Shown: positions 38,822 to 49,720, counted from the first letter of the stretch. The stretch is 64,000 bases of DNA from Blattamonas nauphoetae (GCA_033064195.1 JARBJD010000004.1:372001-436000); one strand, 5' to 3'. The notes: generated from the letters alone by a model not told the origin. Program-made: numbers and translations.

Positions 38822-39690
38822 TCAGATCAACATTGACAGGACGAATTTCATCTTTCCATGACTTTTTTTCGGTTTTGTCCCTTCAACACCCTCTCTATGA
38901 ATCTCATCCCTACCATATATGAAAATTATATTGTGATACCTTCCAGATTTCTTTAGAAATCCACCGCCAGACACATTGAACCCGTTGAGCCAGACTCTTT
39001 TCAAAACCACCAGACACAATGGACCCATGCCGAGATTTGCACGACCGTATCCAGTTGAGATTCCGAGGCAGCGTGAACAAACAAGGAGTGTGATGACTTT
39101 GGGCGGACAGCAACAATCCAAGTGAACATTTGGACGAGAGAAGCCAAGATCTGATAAGATGAGAAGAGAGAAGAACAAACTACCAGTCCCGTAACTGTTT
39201 TCACTTGCTCTGATTTTGAGTTCCCACTCTCCCTCATCGATCGGAAGTGTGAAGACTGTCCTCCAACAATTCAGTTCGAGTTTGATGATTTGTGTGAGAG
39301 TGGCAGCTCATTCAGACGCTCCTCGTCGACAAAGCGCATGAAATCCACACAACGAAGTGTTTTCGTGTAAGTGTGAACGTGGGACACCATTTCCGTTGGG
39401 ATTGAGGAAGAAGGAGAGTGGGTGTGTTCTGAGCATTTGTTCGAAGAGGAAGTCGAGAGGAGGCTGATGCGGCCAGTGTGGGTTGAGAGTGTTGTGGAAG
39501 AGTTCACATCGATATCAGGATGAGCAGTGATATACTCAGTCCCAATTGGTGGGAAGTCACGCTCGTTCTGAAGTGTCAGCAGAAGAGAGAATGAGATGAG
39601 AAGTGGAATGGAGTCATTGTGGGGATCAGAGCTGAAGCAATGATCACAATCGGATGCGATTCGGACTCAGTCTAATGATTGTCACGTCCT
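38822..39690 (-). pseudogene. Decayed gene with SPRY-like piece
   Basis: Without a start codon, the minus strand reads NDSIPLLISFSLLLTLQNER (about 39600), DIDVNSSTTLSTHTG, SSIPTEMVSHVHTYTKTLRC and FVDEERLNELPL. After a frame change comes CWRTVFTLPIDEGEWELKIR (about 39255-39195), then less clear sequence to 38822. The RTVFTLPIDEGEWELKIRAS block looks like the start of a B30.2/SPRY-type sandwich domain that I associate with oxymonad multigene families (from memory). The gene is broken and probably a relic. A related stretch lies inverted at 38446-38480. Confidence 0.35.
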
Positions 39691-40125
39691 TTCTTCTCTT
39701 GTTTGCTTCATTCACAGAATAGGATCAATAAAACTGATAAATTTGAAAACAAATTGAACAGTCTGAAACCGATTCATACTGAAAGTTGGGACGATCAATT
39801 CACTTTTCTGAATCTTGAGCTGTGTCAAGTTTTTTGGAGTGGTACTTATGGTCAGTCTGAAGATGTCGTAGATGGCAGGTACTTGTTGTGGGAAGAAGGA
39901 CAACAAACGGACACAGAGAAAATTCTTCATTGGTCGATCTTGACAGAACTTACCGTTATCATCTCCCCACATTCCTTGAGAGGGGAATATGAACCCAGTC
40001 CAGAAATTTCCGTGGTAATAAATTGACAAAAAGGTGAATAACTCTAAGAATTGCGTGACACCATTCTCGACATCGTCATTGACAGATGTGTGAAATACTG
40101 TCGAGAAGAATTAAAAATTGAACTC
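39691..40125. other. Weak ORFs only
   Basis: A 115-codon plus frame (39679-40026) and a 105-codon minus frame (39712-40029, no ATG at its start) overlap. The minus strand has GGTAAGTT after the codons for GMWGDDN, which looks like a splice donor, so an exon of an unidentified gene is possible. Nothing is firmly supported. Confidence 0.3.
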
Positions 40126-40470
40126 TTAACACATGCGGATGCTCTTGCAGACGACAGCTGGGTCAATCTTCTTCTGAATCATTTCCCAAGCCTTGTCGAC
40201 GATTGTCGAAACAAGACCCTCGCAGAGTCCCTTGACGATTCCCAATTTCCCGCAAACTTTCGAGTTCAGGTAGTTTGTGAGGTCAGACTTCTTTGAATAG
40301 CCAGCTTCCTCAGCAGCGCGGACAAGCATCTTGCAGATATCGCATTTTCCGAAAGTGTCGAGAATGTACTGGTCGTCGTCCTCTTCGAAGTCGACTTCTT
40401 CGTAATAATAATCATCTTCCCAGTAATGAGCTTGGGAGGCGGAAAGGAGGCAGAAGACAAAAGCCAACAT
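40126..40470 (-). CDS. Secreted saposin-like (SapB) peptide
   Basis: 114 residues from the ATG at 40470. Residues 1-14 (MLAFVFCLLSASQA) form a signal peptide. Residues 15-40 are an acidic Tyr/Glu/Asp linker (DDYYYEEVDFEEDDD). Residues 41-114 form one saposin-B domain with all six Cys in the canonical spacing (C43, C46, C73, C83, C108, C114), expected to pair 1-6, 2-5, 3-4. Single-domain secreted saposin-like proteins of protists include the pore-forming amoebapores and naegleriapores, so a membrane-active role against engulfed or gut bacteria is plausible. Lipid binding is the safer general statement. The acidic linker could be a propiece. It is divergently placed 126 bases from the giant beta-helix gene. 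Confidence 0.85.
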   Translation of the reverse strand: MLAFVFCLLSASQAHYWEDDYYYEEVDFEEDDDQYILDTFGKCDICKMLVRAAEEAGYSKKSDLTNYLNSKVCGKLGIVKGLCEGLVSTIVDKAWEMIQKKIDPAVVCKSIRMC

Positions 40471-40596
40471 GAATGTTAAAAATGATAAGATCGAGCCCTA
40501 TATCTGTACATCAGAAAAAGTGACTTGATTCTTTCAGCGAATCGAGATTGAAAGAAGTCGTTACAGACAAATTAGAGATTTTGAGCTCAAGTTAAG

Positions 40597-43500
40597 ATGG
40601 TTGTTCGTCGATCATCCCGTCTTTCAATTTTCATGTTTCGATCTCATGCTCTCCTGTTGATACCATGTATTTTCAGGATTGTTCATTGTGCTTCCGTCCC
40701 GCCTACATCTGATTTACCACTTTTTACTTCACTATCATCGGTTTTAGACATCCCCCAGTCTAAACGTCTTATTCGTGATACTGAACAAACAATTTGCTTG
40801 AATTCTGGACTATTCGCAGCAATAAACTTGGAAATTTCGGATCGAAACGTTAATATCACTGGAAGCCAAGGAACAACCATCTCCATCACTCCGAATCAGA
40901 GAACCGTTCTGGAAACACACTATTCTCACTATCCCAACCCTAAAATTCAGGAGCTTCCTTGCATTCTACGAACTTTTAATTCAACAATCGATTTTTGTTC
41001 AATTTTATTCCATGCTAACGATGCCTGGACAACAATTTTTTCCGTCCACTCATCAAATCTCTTCCTTTGGAACTGTCAGATTCTGTCATCTTCACTACAC
41101 TCTCCATTTACACTCACTATCTCACCTGTATCTCCCTCCATTATTTCAGTGGTCAACTCCACTCACCATTCTCACAGTCGTAATTTCCTCCACCCATTGG
41201 TGTCGATATCCCCCCATATTCAACCCAGTCACAACCCTCCTGATTTGTTTTTGGGTACCCTTAATTTAACTGCAGCTAGCCAGACATCAATAATCGTCCA
41301 TGGTGACAATCTCACTTTTCAGGACATTTCCTTTCACGACGAATCTGGTCCTCTCTTGACTTTCAACCATCAATCGGAAGATCATCCTCATTTTATTGTG
41401 TTCTCTAAGACATTTCTTTCCAAAACGCGATTTTTCAATGTCTCCACACCATCGACCGTGAACCCAAGTCACAAACCACTTCCTTCTCATCACACTCAAA
41501 TGACTCGTTCCTGTGATGCAGCCTTTTGTTCTTCATGTGAGTCTGGAACTCCACTTGATCTATTTGGATCTTCACCTTATTCAATATTGCGAAATCTGTC
41601 GATCTCCAACCATCGAATCAACATCCAACACCACACCTCAACCAACAGTCATTCAATCCACCAACCAGCCTTGAATTGTGCATATTCTCATGTCTTTCCC
41701 TTCCAAAATCAAATCCAACTGGATTTCTGTTCATTTCTGAACTCGACGTGTCGCTGCCTCAATTTTAACCGACCAAACACTTCTCTCAATATAACAAAAT
41801 GCACTTTCGACAATATCACGACTTTTAGTCCTCGTGGAGAGGTTATTTTGGTTAGTCCGGCAACTTCGGTGGACATTCGGGATTCGTCTTTCTCGAACAT
41901 CGTGTCTGGGATGGGAGGGTGCCTTGTTCTCCGAAATTTGAGATCTTTCACAATGACTGATTGCTTTTGCACCTCTATGAGCACATCTGATCTCTCGATC
42001 CTTTTCGTTGAGAAGATTTCAACAGCTCTGATTTCAAATTCCATCTTCAGAAATTTGACATCATCAACAGCTGGAGCGTTGTGGATTGCATGCACAGATG
42101 ACTTTATTCTGGATGGTGTTGTATTTGAGAACAATACTGCCAGAATAGATGGAAACGCAAACGACATTTTTCTGATCGTCTCCAATGTCTCCTTCAGCCC
42201 TTCGAGCTCTATTCGGAACTCCACTTCCACCTCAACTCATCCCCGCCTCTTTCTCAACTCAAATCGGAATGACTTTTCATCCCTGCTCCAAACGGGATCA
42301 ACCAGCACAAAACCAACTACCACTTTCGAACCTCACCCCTTTTCATTCCCAAAATCAGAGCAACTTCCCGCAAATTCCATCGAATATCCCACTCAGAACG
42401 ACATATTCGCAACTGAGCCAATTAGTCATCATCTTCACGACACTCCCTCGATCCCCCTCTCCCCTCCGCAAAACCCGAATTCAACCATCCCCAATGCAGC
42501 CTCTGTCACAAGGGTTGTTTCATCCTGCGTTGACAGTACAGGTGAACAGATTTATCTCCTTCTCGTTGGAACAGAGTTTCCAACAGGCCAGACATACGTG
42601 GTCTCACTCATTGAATCCCGCTTCTTTTTCACCATCACATTCTTATCTGCGACATCCTCAAAGACGAACTCTCTCCCAGTCATGGCTGGAGTTCTGGAGC
42701 TTGGAACGGTCTACACAGTGAATAGGGTATACAAAGAAGACTCGCCTGCAATGCTCATCGACGTCGTGAACAAAACCTTTCTGACACCAACCCTCGTCAC
42801 CCACGCTGTGTGTGAATTCGACGAGTGGATGTCTGTTGCTGTGGTTACTCTCACTGGCTCCAGAATCGGGGTCGAATCCATCAGCTTGTTTTTCAATGGC
42901 CCAACAAACCTGCGTTCATACACTCTCACGAGAGTTGACGAATATACTTTGCAAACCACTCTGACCATCTCAGGCGAAACTCCACAGATGGTGTTTGGCG
43001 CCGAGTACGAGCTCTCTGCAAATTCGGTTCTGTGTTATGTGTATCCAGGACTGTCTTTCGTCGTTCCCTACATGCCAGAGTGTCTGTCCGTGCTGGCTGA
43101 ATGGGTTGATGGAGCGACAGCAAGACTTGCTTTCAAAGTGGAGGCTCGAGGAGTGATCTTAACACCAACCGAGAATTATATAGTCTCTCTTCAGTCGCCT
43201 TCCTACAAATTCAACGTGTCGTTCTCCTCGTCCAGCGAAGGCGCAACAGACCCAATCGATGCGTCAGGGTCATTCGCGCTCAGCTGGGATACAACATATA
43301 CGATTACGTCGATCATTCAAGATGTTTCCACAAGTCCCAAAAGTCTGATCTGCACAGGTATCACATTCACGATCCCAGAGCCAAGATATCTGTCAAGCAT
43401 AAAGTGCACGCCGAGGGATGCCAAGTGTGAGGAGTTCATTCTGACGATCAAAGGATCGAATCTCGCCATCTCCACTTTTGTCGCCTCGTTTGATGAGACA

Positions 43501-46500
43501 ACTGAAACAGTTGACCTGAAGACAACCTCGACGACAGAAGGAGCGAGTGCATATTTCACTGTTGCATCATCAGTTTTTGCCTTGGGAACTCAATACACTC
43601 TGAAAAGCGTGGTTGAGAAGACATCTTCAGCGAGTTCACTCATTTTAATGGTCACCACTTTCACCACTCCCAGCCTCATCGACACAGCTGTCTGCACACT
43701 CGACGCATCTGAAACCTCAGTCACTCTCAAATTGTCTGGCTCGCCGTTCCTCTCCAACACAGTGACTCTAAATATTGTTGATCAGAACTCAAACGTCATC
43801 CCTGTCTCGTTTACTCTGAACGGAGATGTCTACGAAGCGACTCTGACAATTGAAGGAGCGAGTCCGCAGCTGATCGGCGGACAGACATGCACAATAACTT
43901 CATCTTTGGACGATCTTTTCGTTTATCCTGGCTTGTCTTTCCTTGTTCCAACCAAGCCTATGTGTATGTCTGCGAGTGTCGAGTGGGTGAGTCCAGGTTT
44001 TACGGAACTTGAGATGAAGTTGTCCGGAATGTGTGTTCCCTCCACACCGACACCAGATTATGTTGTGAGTCTCTCAGGATCGTCGTACCAGTTCACAGTG
44101 ACATTCTCCTCTCACACGAGTGGAATGTCAGACCCGGTTGCTGTCTCGCTTCCATTTGATGTGCCATTTGGACAAGAATACACAATTGACTCTGTCATCC
44201 AAGACACAAAAACTGACTCTGTGTCTCTCGTCTGCACAGACATCAAATTCACCATTCCACACCCACCGATCGTCACTTCTGTTGCATGCACACCGAAAGA
44301 TGACAACTGCGCGTCAATCATGATCACAATCGCCGGAACGAATTTCGTGAAATCGTCGTATGCCGTCCAGTTCAACGAGATCGCCAATCCCATCACTGTC
44401 ACAGTCACCTCAGCCACAATCGGAACAAGTGCGTATTTCTCAGTGGGATCGGGAAACTTGGCGTTGGGGATGCTATACACACTGAAGAGCGTTGTGGAAA
44501 CAGTAAGTCCTTTTCGAACGTTCCTTCATCAGACCAACCCTGTCCTCACTCCATCTGTCGTCACGGGAATCGTCTGCACACTCAACACCGCCGAAACATT
44601 CTTCACCATCACTCTTTCAGGATCCGCATTTTCTTCAAATTCAGCGAACATCGACATTGTCAACTCGTCGTCAGGGTCAGACACTGTTGTCTTCACCAAA
44701 AATGGAGATGATTATCAACTCGACGTTCCTGTTGGGTCCCCATTTCTTATTTCTGGACAAACCTTCACCATTCGCTCGTTGGACACTGGCCTCTTCATCA
44801 AACCAGGATTGACTTTCGAAGTTCCATACCTGCCGATGATCACAGGAGCAAGTTTGGAGTGGACAGACACCAGCTTCTTGAATGTGGTCTTCAAAATTGA
44901 TGGCGTTGGGCTCCCTTCGCCATCTACCTCCAATTTCGTTGTCTCTATCGCCTCTTCATCTGTCACGTTCACAGTGAAGTTCTCGTCCAACACAACAGGC
45001 AAATCTGATCCAATTCTCGTCACACTCCCATTCGCTCTGGACTGGGAACAGGAATACACACTCTCCAGTGTTATCGAAGACGTCAGCTCCTCTCCACGAA
45101 CGATCACCTGCCCAAACGTCAAATTCACCACACCAACTCCACCACACCTCACGACTGCCCGAATCCAGTGCACATCGCCAATCTGCACATCCATCCGTCT
45201 GTACTTCCAAGGCCAGAATCTTGGCCCAATGGTCCCCTTCGATGTCACCATTGCCGAGTCGTCATTCACGTTCCAAGCCAATTTCTACACCTCGACGACA
45301 GGCCAGTCTGAACAGATCACTGTCTGGCCGACCTGTCCTTTCCCTTTAACCGGGTTCACACTAAAGACAATCACAGAAAGCGGAGCAAACCCAGCACAGT
45401 GGGTGCTGACAGACAGGATTTCGACGATCGTTCCACAAGCTGAGATTACAACGGTGATTTGTGAGCTGGACAACACGGCAACGACACTGACAGTTTTGTT
45501 CCATTCTGTGTTTGTGAAAAGTTCCACTCTTTCGATCAATGTCGAAGACAGTGCTGGAAATCAAGCTTCGATTCAAGCAACTCTCGTCGACGACGTTCTC
45601 ACAGCAACCGAAGTCATTTATCCGACGTCGTCATCTGGACTGACTTTTGGAGAAAGCTACAAACTCACCTCGACAGACAATTCTTCAGTCCACATTTTGA
45701 CATCTCTCTCGATTGTGGTCCCCGAGCCTCCGAAAGTGACTCAAGTTGAAGCGAAGTGTGCTGATGTGAAGTGTACCGTCATCAACCTCGCGTTGACTGG
45801 ACAGAACTTCATTGTTGGCCCAAAATTCGTGCTCACGCTGAACGAAATTGCCAACCCAATTGAATTCTCGTGCGACACTCGAACACATGCCATGGTTGGT
45901 CCCATCACCATTGGAGCTGGGATGGAAATGCTGCACTCGTCGACGTATTCTCTCTTGTCGATCATCGAGAACACAACGACTCTCCCGCAACACATCCTGT
46001 GCAATGGAATCTCGTTTTCCACCCCAAACGAGCCAGCTCTCACAACCATTTTTGTGTCGACGTCGAGTGGTGAAGACACAGATTTCTGCGGATCAATCTC
46101 GCGTCAGTGTCTTTCGCTGGAACATTCTCAGACCAGATTGCACGACGAATGCTTCACGCTGATGCTTCAGGGATCGTTTAACCATTCATCGCTGTGGACA
46201 ATTCGTTTCACATCGTTCGTTCTCGCTCACAACACCCTCTCTGTGAAATTAGGCAAATTCATTCCATCAACAGTGAATGTTGGATCCAACGCCGGTTTTC
46301 TTGTCAACGGTCCAACTAGCACGAGATTCCAATCCATTTCTTTCATCCTCCCATCAGCCTCTACAAACGAAGTGTACCTTCATGTTCTGACTGGTGAAGT
46401 CACCATCATGGATTGTTCTGTGATTGGAGACATCCCGAAAGTCGCCGGTCTCCTAAATCGGCACCCTGCCTTCGTCCAAACAAAGAATGTGGTGGAAGTG

Positions 46501-48573
46501 TCGACTCTTGAGACGGCAAGGGTGGGTCATCTGTCGATGGCGACGCTCACAGGAACACAGACTACTGGATTCAGCCAGCTCAATGGATGGACAGCAGCTT
46601 CGATCGAGACGGAATCAGAAGCAGGATCAGCCGCTTTCTTCACCCTCTCCAACTCATCCTCGCTCGCCCTTCTCTCCTCAACCTTCACTTCATGCTCGTC
46701 AGGAAACAAGAACTGCCTTGGCGGCGCTGTCTCATTCACCCTCTCTGACCTCGCCTCGCTTGTCATCCAATCCTGCTCATTCATCGGATGTTGTGTGAAC
46801 GACTTCGCGCGAGGAGGAGCAATCGGTCTGACCCTTTCTTCGACCTCATCAAACGATTTTCTACTCGACTCGATCACTTTCGCTCACAACTCAGCTGGGT
46901 ATGGACGAGATTTCTTCCTCTACACACAATCGCTGGAGAAGAGTGTGACGATCGATCATTTCCAGTTCAATCTCTATCCGCCGGATTACATTCGATCCAA
47001 CGCGCTTTTTGGGTCTGATCGGATCACTTTTGTTGAAGAAACGGATCTCTTCCCGTTTCTCTTCTCAAATCATCGATTTAAGATTGTGTTTGTCGACTCA
47101 ATGGGTCAGACAGGATTGGCATCGAACCTTCCCGAGTGTGGACAAGAAACGCATCCCTGCATGTCGATGCGAGAATCTATGGACCATCTCATGAATCCTG
47201 ACAGTGAAGAAGAAGTCACACAGTGTGTGTTGGAGCGAGGGCTTGTTCTTTTGGGTGATTTGGTGGTGACAGACGCGATTGATGTGGAGTTGTGTGGATA
47301 TCTCAACATTCGCCAACAGGATGGCCTTGTTCTATCTCTCATTCCTCTCGAGACCCACAATAACATCCAAACAGACCAGATTAAATATGGACGGGTTCGA
47401 TTCGATCAAGACGGAAGCCTCGGATGCAAATTGTCGTTTGGGATGACAGAGATTGTTCCGATTCAGACAGTGAACATGAAACACCTCGAGTTTGTCCTCC
47501 CTCGCTTCTCCGAACACACCCAACCGGTCATCGCTGTTCAGTCTGTCTGTGTCTCCATCACCGAATGTGTCGTCAAAGCTGCTGACTCCACTCTCACGAG
47601 CAGTCCATTCATCTCGTTCAACTCAACCCTCACGTCGATGCCAGCTCGTGTCCGTCTCACTATCTTCCATCTCACCGCGCGGGATCTTCTTCTTTCGAAG
47701 CCTTTGATATCAGTGCGAACCACCGCTGAATTGCCTGTTTTCATGGATTCCATACTCACAGGCCATGCCAGTTCGCTAAACCAAACATCTCCATTCTCCC
47801 TCTCTCCTCTCCTATCTGTCGACGATTCTGTTTTTGAGAGGATCACACTCAAAATCACATCATCAAACGATGAAGTCGAGATTCGGACAGGAAGCGTACT
47901 GTTCGCGGATCTTTCGCTGCCTTTGAGCAATCTGACGATTCGTGGTTGCTCGTTCTCATCGTGTTCTGTTGTGGTTGTCTCTCTCCCAACTAGCTCAGAC
48001 TTTCTGTCATCGTTTTCAGCAGGAACATGTTCAATCAGCCTAACTCGTTCACATTTCTCGTTGGCTGATTCATCATTTTCGAATTGTTCATTTTCAGTCG
48101 ACCCAACACTCGTTCTCACTCCCTCTCCTGATCTCCTCGCTCTTTCCGCTCACACTCTCGCCATCCGCTCACTCCCATCGAGAAATCTCTCAACGTTAGC
48201 CTCTCCTCTCTCCGTCACCAACCTAAACTCTCCTCTGATCGCCAAAATCCTCTCGTCTGGCTTCGAAAATCCATCATTCATCTTCGACGACAGACTCAGA
48301 CAAACACCACTCTCGTCTTATCTCACCATCGTCGGTGTGGAGGTAGAGGCAGGTGATTATCTCGATCCGGCCCATCCTCTCCCGCTCTCGCTCATTCTTG
48401 CCCAACGCAGCACGCCTGAACTCGAATTCAACAGCAATGCTTTTGTTTTTGGAGCGGCTGATGCGTCGAATGTTGGATTGATCGTAGCCATGTCTGAAAG
48501 CTTTGTCTGGCCTGATCTCCGACACATGCTCTTCGCGAATTGCACTGCAAAACGACTGGAAATGGACACTTGA
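40597..48573 (+). CDS. Giant secreted beta-helix / Ig-like repeat protein
   Basis: 2658 residues from the ATG at 40597, with no frame break. Residues ~10-33 are hydrophobic (FMFRSHALLLIPCIFRIVHC), a signal peptide. Residues ~60-530 are Asn/Ser/Thr-rich short beta-strand repeats typical of right-handed parallel beta-helix (pectate-lyase-like) surface proteins. Residues ~638-1815 hold about 12 Ig-like beta-sandwich modules of 80-100 residues, each ending in a GxxYTLxSV-type strand, arranged as a three-module super-repeat (see findings). A second beta-helix starts at ~1816 (TTIFVSTSSGEDTDFCGS) and a third at ~2160 (ECGQETHPCMSM), running to the end. No membrane anchor or kinase tail is visible, so it is probably secreted. 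The likely role is adhesion or carbohydrate binding; this is inference from fold. Confidence 0.85.
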   Translation: MVVRRSSRLSIFMFRSHALLLIPCIFRIVHCASVPPTSDLPLFTSLSSVLDIPQSKRLIRDTEQTICLNSGLFAAINLEISDRNVNITGSQGTTISITPNQRTVLETHYSHYPNPKIQELPCILRTFNSTIDFCSILFHANDAWTTIFSVHSSNLFLWNCQILSSSLHSPFTLTISPVSPSIISVVNSTHHSHSRNFLHPLVSISPHIQPSHNPPDLFLGTLNLTAASQTSIIVHGDNLTFQDISFHDESGPLLTFNHQSEDHPHFIVFSKTFLSKTRFFNVSTPSTVNPSHKPLPSHHTQMTRSCDAAFCSSCESGTPLDLFGSSPYSILRNLSISNHRINIQHHTSTNSHSIHQPALNCAYSHVFPFQNQIQLDFCSFLNSTCRCLNFNRPNTSLNITKCTFDNITTFSPRGEVILVSPATSVDIRDSSFSNIVSGMGGCLVLRNLRSFTMTDCFCTSMSTSDLSILFVEKISTALISNSIFRNLTSSTAGALWIACTDDFILDGVVFENNTARIDGNANDIFLIVSNVSFSPSSSIRNSTSTSTHPRLFLNSNRNDFSSLLQTGSTSTKPTTTFEPHPFSFPKSEQLPANSIEYPTQNDIFATEPISHHLHDTPSIPLSPPQNPNSTIPNAASVTRVVSSCVDSTGEQIYLLLVGTEFPTGQTYVVSLIESRFFFTITFLSATSSKTNSLPVMAGVLELGTVYTVNRVYKEDSPAMLIDVVNKTFLTPTLVTHAVCEFDEWMSVAVVTLTGSRIGVESISLFFNGPTNLRSYTLTRVDEYTLQTTLTISGETPQMVFGAEYELSANSVLCYVYPGLSFVVPYMPECLSVLAEWVDGATARLAFKVEARGVILTPTENYIVSLQSPSYKFNVSFSSSSEGATDPIDASGSFALSWDTTYTITSIIQDVSTSPKSLICTGITFTIPEPRYLSSIKCTPRDAKCEEFILTIKGSNLAISTFVASFDETTETVDLKTTSTTEGASAYFTVASSVFALGTQYTLKSVVEKTSSASSLILMVTTFTTPSLIDTAVCTLDASETSVTLKLSGSPFLSNTVTLNIVDQNSNVIPVSFTLNGDVYEATLTIEGASPQLIGGQTCTITSSLDDLFVYPGLSFLVPTKPMCMSASVEWVSPGFTELEMKLSGMCVPSTPTPDYVVSLSGSSYQFTVTFSSHTSGMSDPVAVSLPFDVPFGQEYTIDSVIQDTKTDSVSLVCTDIKFTIPHPPIVTSVACTPKDDNCASIMITIAGTNFVKSSYAVQFNEIANPITVTVTSATIGTSAYFSVGSGNLALGMLYTLKSVVETVSPFRTFLHQTNPVLTPSVVTGIVCTLNTAETFFTITLSGSAFSSNSANIDIVNSSSGSDTVVFTKNGDDYQLDVPVGSPFLISGQTFTIRSLDTGLFIKPGLTFEVPYLPMITGASLEWTDTSFLNVVFKIDGVGLPSPSTSNFVVSIASSSVTFTVKFSSNTTGKSDPILVTLPFALDWEQEYTLSSVIEDVSSSPRTITCPNVKFTTPTPPHLTTARIQCTSPICTSIRLYFQGQNLGPMVPFDVTIAESSFTFQANFYTSTTGQSEQITVWPTCPFPLTGFTLKTITESGANPAQWVLTDRISTIVPQAEITTVICELDNTATTLTVLFHSVFVKSSTLSINVEDSAGNQASIQATLVDDVLTATEVIYPTSSSGLTFGESYKLTSTDNSSVHILTSLSIVVPEPPKVTQVEAKCADVKCTVINLALTGQNFIVGPKFVLTLNEIANPIEFSCDTRTHAMVGPITIGAGMEMLHSSTYSLLSIIENTTTLPQHILCNGISFSTPNEPALTTIFVSTSSGEDTDFCGSISRQCLSLEHSQTRLHDECFTLMLQGSFNHSSLWTIRFTSFVLAHNTLSVKLGKFIPSTVNVGSNAGFLVNGPTSTRFQSISFILPSASTNEVYLHVLTGEVTIMDCSVIGDIPKVAGLLNRHPAFVQTKNVVEVSTLETARVGHLSMATLTGTQTTGFSQLNGWTAASIETESEAGSAAFFTLSNSSSLALLSSTFTSCSSGNKNCLGGAVSFTLSDLASLVIQSCSFIGCCVNDFARGGAIGLTLSSTSSNDFLLDSITFAHNSAGYGRDFFLYTQSLEKSVTIDHFQFNLYPPDYIRSNALFGSDRITFVEETDLFPFLFSNHRFKIVFVDSMGQTGLASNLPECGQETHPCMSMRESMDHLMNPDSEEEVTQCVLERGLVLLGDLVVTDAIDVELCGYLNIRQQDGLVLSLIPLETHNNIQTDQIKYGRVRFDQDGSLGCKLSFGMTEIVPIQTVNMKHLEFVLPRFSEHTQPVIAVQSVCVSITECVVKAADSTLTSSPFISFNSTLTSMPARVRLTIFHLTARDLLLSKPLISVRTTAELPVFMDSILTGHASSLNQTSPFSLSPLLSVDDSVFERITLKITSSNDEVEIRTGSVLFADLSLPLSNLTIRGCSFSSCSVVVVSLPTSSDFLSSFSAGTCSISLTRSHFSLADSSFSNCSFSVDPTLVLTPSPDLLALSAHTLAIRSLPSRNLSTLASPLSVTNLNSPLIAKILSSGFENPSFIFDDRLRQTPLSSYLTIVGVEVEAGDYLDPAHPLPLSLILAQRSTPELEFNSNAFVFGAADASNVGLIVAMSESFVWPDLRHMLFANCTAKRLEMDT

Positions 48574-48626
48574 ACATTTATTTTGTGTCATTTGATGACC
48601 TCGTCCCATTATTGGTTGTACTTTAT

Positions 48627-49720
48627 TGGACCTGTCGCAAAACGGGTTGATCGTTCCGCAACCCATCATCCCGTTGTTTATAAACATTCGCTGTTTCATT
48701 AACGATACACTTGTTTCACAAACGATTCAACCGTTTCGCAACCCAACGTACTTGTTCGAAACGAAATTATTAAGGGTGAATGATCAACCGGATCTGAACA
48801 TAGAGTTGGTTGATGTGTTGAATAGGACTGAGTCTGTTTCTTGAATCCGAGAATATCCTCCTGGCGTCATAAGAAGATCCTGTCTGTCAGATATTCCGCT
48901 TTAATCGTCATTCATCCAGTCATCTTCTTCTTTCCGATTCTGACGTCAGCATTCCTTCCTTACCTTCTTTCGACTGTTTCTCTTCCACAGTCTCATGAAA
49001 TATGGTGATGCGTTGTGGCGAGTATCATGGTTGAGATTGGTGTGATTTGGATGTGATTTCGTTCATTTCGAGCTTGTGATAAGCTGACTTTGATATCATG
49101 CCTTGAAGGAAAACACATCCATATATGTTGCTGTGATGATTCAGATCGTAAACAGTGAAATTCCGAAAAATTCTCAGCTTCGTGCATGATAGAGCGAGAC
49201 CTGTCTGCACTGGAGAGAAAAATGAATAATATTCGAAAAAGGGACAATAACACACTGTTTTTGTTCATAAAGGTGACAAGACGGACTGAACTCGTTGAAA
49301 ATACGATGTGAAGAGAGTTTGATTCAGAGAGCTGATTTTGGGATGCATCAAAGATGTTCTAACGTATTTTCAGGCGCAATATTTCATTTATTCTGGAAAA
49401 TGAAGGGATATCAAAGATAAAATATCCATGAAACACGGTATGACTGCCTGTTCACATCGCGATTGTGAATCAGACTGTTGAACGATTGATGATGATAAAG
49501 TTGTTGTTGCATCTTCACCAAACAGTTTTTACTAGAGCCGTCTCGAATGACGTCATTCTTGAAAGTATTCCGTTGTTTGTGTCTGTTGGTTCCAAAGAGG
49601 AAAAACGGCAAGAATGGTTGATATAGCAGTCCTTGTTTTATATTAAGTGATAATTGTTAGAAAATACAGATCTGACAGAAATGAGTTTCGAAACGATAGA
49701 CACGTTTTGCGACAGGTCCA
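48627..49720. mobile_element. Non-autonomous DNA element with ~40-bp terminal inverted repeats
   Basis: TGGACCTGTCGCAAAACG at 48627-48644 recurs reverse-complemented at 49703-49720. Similarity continues inwards for about 40 bases (ATCGTTNCGNAAC pattern). Subterminal copies of the CGTTTCGCAAC/GTTTCACAAAC word fill 48645-48770, as expected for transposase-binding sites. The interior has no ORF above ~90 codons, so it is a deleted or MITE-like derivative. I could not identify a convincing target-site duplication, and the superfamily is open. Confidence 0.65.
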
